This document shows, piece by piece, positions 33,846 to 35,533 of a stretch of DNA of 35,533 bases. Below the pieces are notes generated by a model that had not been told where the DNA came from, did no database searches, and saw only the letters and a program-made list of their open reading frames with translations. The stretch lies in contig SUTG01000018.1 in assembly GCA_015063035.1 (NCBI GenBank), positions 1 to 35,533 of the forward strand, in the 5' to 3' direction. How positions within the stretch are numbered: the stretch's first letter is position 1; each line of letters opens with the position of its first letter. Both the position numbers and the translations under genes were made by a program. This stretch comes from Methanobrevibacter olleyae. GTDB taxonomy: Archaea; Methanobacteriota; Methanobacteria; Methanobacteriales; Methanobacteriaceae.

Positions 33846-34652
33846 TCATTTCATTATGTACTGAATATGTCTTATTGTGGAAATGATTGGCACCAATAGG
33901 AACAGATAGATAAAGTTAGGGTTTACGTTAAAGTCAAGCAGGTTTACAATAACTGTGAGACCCATAATGATACACAAAGTGTTGAATACATGTTTCTTAT
34001 CCTCTTCAGATGTGTATTCCTCAAGGAATCCCCTTTTTTGAGCATAATAGAAGTTCAGTAAGAAGAAGCCTACAACTAAAAGTATATTCACTCCAAAGAT
34101 CACATTCGCCAAGAAGAAATGGGAATAGTTTCCAATTAGGGATGTTGTAAAAGGTATGAAGCATAGGCTTGCCAAATAAAACATATTCATCCATAGATAA
34201 GGAATATTCAATCTTTTTATTTTCAAAAACTCATGATGGTAAATCCAGAATGAAGCCAACAATATGAAACTTACAATCACCACTCCTGCTATTGGTGATA
34301 TAGAGCCGATGAAGTTCATGAATCCTGTGTAATTGGCTATTTCATTTTCAGGCAATGCCATTCCAAATATCAAAAGGGTCATTACTATACTGAATATTCC
34401 ATCAGTAAGTCCCATCAGTCTTCCAGGATCAATATCAAGGTCCTTTTCAAATGCGTCCATGAATCTTTGGTAAGTGCTGATTATCCTATTGGCTTTTTCA
34501 AGCTTCTGAATCTCTTCATCAATGTTTTCTTCATTGATATTTTCACTCATTTGATTCTTTTTACTCTTTTTGAACATTTCATGAATCTTTTCAGCCCTGT
34601 TTTCCTCCATTTCATCCATTTGCCGAATGATATCTTCTTTCAAGCTTTCCAA
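33846..34652 (-). CDS. TMEM175-like (DUF1211) membrane protein, probable potassium channel
   Basis: The protein has six predicted membrane spans after an acidic, coiled N-terminus. The first span carries RLMGLTDGIFSIVMTLLIFG, matching the R...FSDG(V/I)FAI..TLL signature of TMEM175 channels, in which this helix lines the potassium pore. Prokaryotic members form tetramers. The start is uncertain. TTG at 34652 gives 268 aa but lacks a ribosome binding site. Reading in the same frame continues upstream without a stop to about 34757 and includes acidic, plausible coding sequence. AGGTGA (complement of 34735-34740) sits four bases before an ATA codon at 34730, so translation may begin there. Confidence 0.8.
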   Translation of the reverse strand: MESLKEDIIRQMDEMEENRAEKIHEMFKKSKKNQMSENINEENIDEEIQKLEKANRIISTYQRFMDAFEKDLDIDPGRLMGLTDGIFSIVMTLLIFGMALPENEIANYTGFMNFIGSISPIAGVVIVSFILLASFWIYHHEFLKIKRLNIPYLWMNMFYLASLCFIPFTTSLIGNYSHFFLANVIFGVNILLVVGFFLLNFYYAQKRGFLEEYTSEEDKKHVFNTLCIIMGLTVIVNLLDFNVNPNFIYLFLLVPIISTIRHIQYIMK

Positions 34653-34836
34653 TTCCTTATACTTCTCATCAAACTTTTCTTCATCATAATCATTGGATGA
34701 AGTGTGATTTCCAATTCCTTTATCCCTTATAAAATCACCTTCATGTCTATTTAATTACTTAAAATTTTGTTTATCTTATTATAATAATATATTGGAAAAA
34801 ATGATTACTTCATCATTCCCCTTTCATTTGTTTACC

Positions 34837-34868
34837 GCAAAGGAACTAGTGTTAACTGCAAAGGAACT
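34837..34868. promoter_or_regulatory. direct repeat GCAAAGGAACT with 21-bp period
   Basis: GCAAAGGAACT occurs at 34837-34847 and 34858-34868, with similar TTTACC/TTAACT bases ahead of each. A spacing of 21 bp, two helical turns, puts both on the same DNA face, as expected for a regulator binding as a dimer. It is about 110 bases from the TMEM175-like gene start region and about 155 bases ahead of the thermosome TATA box, so either could be the target. Confidence 0.5.
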
Positions 34869-35022
34869 TTCAATTTTAATATATTTTTGTAACTAAATTA
34901 TATTTATATTATTTTGTTCATATTTTTTTCATATTATTATAATTTTATTTAAAAAATACTTTTTTTTATTTATTTTTCTTTAAAATAATAATTTTATAAA
35001 AAATCATAATAAAAACAAAAAC

Positions 35023-35030
35023 TTTATATA
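35023..35030 (+). promoter_or_regulatory. TATA box of the thermosome gene
   Basis: TTTATATA lies about 130 bases before the ATG, implying a leader of about 105 bases. It is the strongest TATA match in this spacer. Confidence 0.55.
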
Positions 35031-35158
35031 TTACTTTAAACCCATTGTTATTATAGAATAAATATTATTAAATTAGTTTAAACTATCTTTGATTTAAATT
35101 AAATTATATTTATTTATCTATCAAAAAATTATTTATTAAAAAAATTGAGGTGTATAGA

Positions 35159-35533
35159 ATGGCACAAGGTCAACCTATTTTCATTTTACCTGAAGGAACT
35201 AACAGATTGTTAGGTAGAGATGCACAAAGAACCAACATCTTAGCAGGTAAAGTATTAGCAGAAACTGTAAGAACTACTTTAGGTCCAAAAGGTATGGACA
35301 AAATGTTAGTGGACGGACTCGGAGATATTGTAGTAACCAACGACGGAGTTACTATCTTAAAAGAAATGGATATTGAACACCCAGCAGCAAAAATGCTCGT
35401 AGAAGTGGCAAAAACCCAAGAAGACGAAGTTGGAGACGGAACTACTACTGCAGTAATCATTGCTGGGGAACTCCTCAAAAAATCTGAAACCTTATTAGAT
35501 ATGGACATTCACCCAACCATCATTGCTATGGGT
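35159..35533 (+). CDS. thermosome subunit (group II chaperonin), 5' part
   Basis: The first 125 codons of a thermosome gene run off the right end. They read [20 protein letters not shown], then [14 protein letters not shown] (ATP-binding P-loop analogue), [16 protein letters not shown], and the GDGTTTAV catalytic motif. Thermosomes are ATP-driven double-ring folding chambers of archaea. The ATG follows GAGGTG (35147-35152) at six bases. The rest of the gene lies outside the window. Confidence 0.96.
   Translation, partial: MAQGQPIFILPEGTNRLLGRDAQRTNILAGKVLAETVRTTLGPKGMDKMLVDGLGDIVVTNDGVTILKEMDIEHPAAKMLVEVAKTQEDEVGDGTTTAVIIAGELLKKSETLLDMDIHPTIIAMG

Larger units (their letters stand above)
34731..35158. 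other. divergent intergenic region before the thermosome gene
   Basis: About 430 bases hold a direct repeat at 34837-34868, a strong TATA box for the thermosome at 35023-35030 and otherwise A/T-rich DNA. No gene was seen. Confidence 0.65.

Overview
The window is a piece of a methanogen chromosome, most likely Methanobrevibacter or a close relative in the Methanobacteriales. The evidence is an archaeal histone, a thermosome subunit, ribosomal protein S17e next to chorismate mutase, Hel308, a GHMP-type shikimate kinase, archaeal Thi4, AGGTGA-type ribosome binding sites, TATA promoters, and very AT-rich, T-tract-filled intergenic DNA. No database could be searched. Family names come from reading the proteins.

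Layout. 0.2-7.2 kb is a conserved block: hel308, moaC, a GT4 glycosyltransferase, a glutaredoxin-like redox protein, an SppA-like membrane peptidase (all minus), then shikimate kinase (plus). 7.3-15.1 kb is accessory: a BcgI-like restriction-modification pair, an orphan gene, a broken B12-radical-SAM remnant, a PAP2-like membrane protein, an HTH/ImmA-PIN toxin-antitoxin-type pair and a 54-aa coiled-coil protein. 15.2-21.5 kb returns to core: an SPL-like radical SAM protein, chorismate mutase, S17e, then lysC-dapA-dapB-asd, which carry aspartate to tetrahydrodipicolinate for lysine, with asd also feeding the threonine/methionine branch. 21.6-26.5 kb is mosaic: zinc-ribbon proteins, thi4, a metallophosphoesterase, a 29-aa membrane peptide and a probable structured RNA. 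27.0-35.5 kb holds histone, a FabG-like SDR, a DUF2249/AhpD-like plus DUF1858 pair, a zinc-ribbon protein, a tail-anchored-like envelope protein, tRNA-Lys(CTT), a long coiled-coil protein, a TMEM175-like channel and the start of a thermosome gene.

Main discovery. About thirteen copies (plus decayed ones) of a roughly 28-bp element punctuate the two accessory zones and almost nothing else. Each has an 11-bp arm near GTTTCGTAAAA, a variable 6-bp centre beginning CT, and an 11-bp arm near TTTAATGAACT, usually followed by AAWTTAAAC. The arms are imperfect inverted repeats of each other. Conserved arms around a variable 6-bp centre is the architecture of Xer recombination sites (dif, plasmid pdif). 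The segments between sites mostly hold one or two genes, so the array looks like a set of chromosomal dif-type gene modules in an archaeon. Two modules are bounded by direct repeats with identical centres. Four genes have stop codons inside or touching a site. No recombinase is encoded in the window, so any enzyme (for example XerA) would act from elsewhere.

Other points: one dif-bounded module (22.17-22.39 kb) has no convincing protein but contains three long perfect inverted repeats, two in pseudoknot order, and a GNRA-capped hairpin. tRNA-Lys has two adjacent U-U mismatches in its anticodon stem. The SppA homologue appears to lack the usual serine. Many intergenic regions carry 49-56-bp tandem repeats.
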